Source of the DNA: Dromaius novaehollandiae
Lineage: Eukaryota; Chordata; Aves; Casuariiformes; Dromaiidae
Assembly (NCBI RefSeq): GCF_036370855.1
Contig: NC_088101.1
Span: 68,137,559 to 68,201,558 of the forward strand
DNA length: 64,000 nt
Reading direction: 5' to 3'
In this document: positions 62,901 to 64,000 of the stretch, piece after piece
Layout: each line of letters starts with the position of its first letter
Numbering within the stretch: position 1 is the first letter of the stretch
Position numbers and translations under genes: made by a program
The notes under the pieces: model-generated
What the model was told of the DNA's origin: nothing
The model's database searches: none
What the model saw: only the letters and a program-made list of their open reading frames with translations

Positions 62901-64000
62901 TTCACCTAAATGACAACCGAGATATTTATCTTTATTGTTGTAGGGAGGCTCACATCAACATCTGCAGGTCAGATGAGGGTAATTTGCCTTTTGATATTTC
63001 TGATGGACTACCAATGAGCACCAACTGATGCAGACCCTGGCCCTTTGGCATGGTGGGTAGAGCAGAAGGAAGAGGTTCTCTTAGTTTGGCATCAAGTGAT
63101 TCTGGGTCCCTTTTTTCTCAGTGAAGACACCAGCTCCCTGGGAAGGGTGCTGAGGGAAGGCTAAACTATCTATCTATGAAAGCAAGGAAGAACAAATCCT
63201 CTTTTACAAGATGTTGACTTCAGAGTCCTACTCTGCTTTGGAATACCTTAGCAAATGTGTCTGATGCTCAGAACGTGATACTGGCAGCCACTATGGTGTT
63301 GCTTGGTGCAGGGGTTGCAGGAAGGGTTTCTAAAATGCCTGGAGCTTTGGACTAGGCAGAGATTTAGTAGAAAAGGGAAGGGGTGCAGGGTAATGGGAGT
63401 AGGCTACTTGCTGATGTGCTGACAGACATAAGCGCAGGGAGTGAGAATTATCCTTTGAATCTGGGAGTTCATGAAGCTGCTGAAAGCTCGGCACTGCCAG
63501 GTGGAGCTATATACAGATCTTTGCCATCTGACCAAGGCACTGGGCCTTTCAGTGAGACCCTCTTCAGTGAGTACCAGGAGAGAAGAATCCACTTGCGATA
63601 TGAGGACTGTAAAGAGGGCTGTGCAAAACACGAAGAGCTCTCTGTCATGAGAAATGCTGCCTGGTTGCTGCAGTGCTCCATAGAAGCATACCAGGTTCCT
63701 TATGAAATCTTGCAAAAATTTTCACTTTTTCAATTGTTATTCGATTCCTTAATGGTGCTGTCGACTTAAGTGTTTGCTTTTCTGAGACTCCTTCTCCAGT
63801 TTATATTTAGTGAGTTGAATATTAATTGTGTTTTTCACCTTTTTTTTTTGTTCCATCCATGTTGGTCAGGCCTGTGATAGGAAGGATCAGCAAAGACAAG
63901 GAATTCAGGTATTGGAGAGACTGTCAGATCATGACCTGACCCAAGATAAAAAAGGTCCTTGCCATAGGAGGAGAGCAAATAGGAAATATACTGTTTATAA
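56971..64000. other. Intergenic region downstream of LGI2
   Basis: About 7 kb with no recognised gene. In human the next gene is CCDC149; I see none of its coiled-coil coding sequence here, so it probably lies beyond the window. Items present are CpG-rich patches at about 57700-57870 and 62395-62560, a perfect 12-bp hairpin (62084-62111), a strong orphan splice acceptor at 60123 and a 128-codon open frame at 63383-63769 without known motifs. Confidence 0.55.
62084..62111. repeat. Perfect inverted repeat, 12-bp arms, 4-nt loop
   Basis: GAGTAACTACAG and CTGTAGTTACTC are exact reverse complements around AGCC. Small hairpin of unknown meaning. Confidence 0.9.

Noticed and set aside
63383..63769. 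+ strand open frame of 128 codons near the window end
   Set aside because: Balanced composition but no recognised domain, splice context or homology I can name. Kept only as a remark in the intergenic entry.

Overview
This window is vertebrate nuclear DNA, most likely from a bird. It has AT-rich intergenic and intronic sequence, canonical GT-AG introns, a decayed CR1-family LINE with the typical sauropsid 3' end, and two neighbouring genes, SEPSECS and LGI2, that are also neighbours in human (4p15). CR1 also occurs in crocodilians and turtles, so 'sauropsid, probably avian' is as far as the sequence goes. No bacterial-type operon, CRISPR array or intact mobile element was found, and I see no undescribed multi-gene system.

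Layout. (1) 1-13728: the last six coding exons of SEPSECS on the + strand; the upstream exons lie before the window. The last intron holds a decayed partial copy of 7SL (SRP) RNA. The 3' UTR probably ends near 14280. (2) About 14280-37370: some 23 kb of intergenic DNA with no recognisable protein gene. It contains one 5'-truncated CR1 copy on the - strand (31290 to about 32705), several microsatellites and homopolymers including a 21-base C run, and a few isolated CpG-rich patches. (3) 37373 to about 38270: a G-rich degenerate minisatellite running directly into a strong CpG island (about 38140-39000). (4) 38562-55178: a complete LGI2 gene of eight coding exons on the + strand, with the 218-72-72-72-72-170-165-818 bp coding layout expected of the LGI family, giving 552 aa (540 from a second in-frame ATG). 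(5) About 55179-64000: the LGI2 3' UTR, with a plausible poly(A) signal at 56945, then intergenic DNA with no recognised gene. It holds CpG-rich patches, a short perfect hairpin and one orphan strong splice acceptor.

The two genes are not functionally linked. SEPSECS makes selenocysteinyl-tRNA in the cytosol. LGI2 is a secreted leucine-rich-repeat/EPTP protein of neurons. Their head-to-tail order reflects conserved synteny. The items most worth a second look are the minisatellite abutting the LGI2 promoter, the 7SL-derived copy, a perfect 18-bp hairpin in LGI2 intron 5, the 68-bp first intron of LGI2, and the divergent, shortened C-terminal tail of SEPSECS. Reference proteins and RNAs were compared from memory; no alignment was run.
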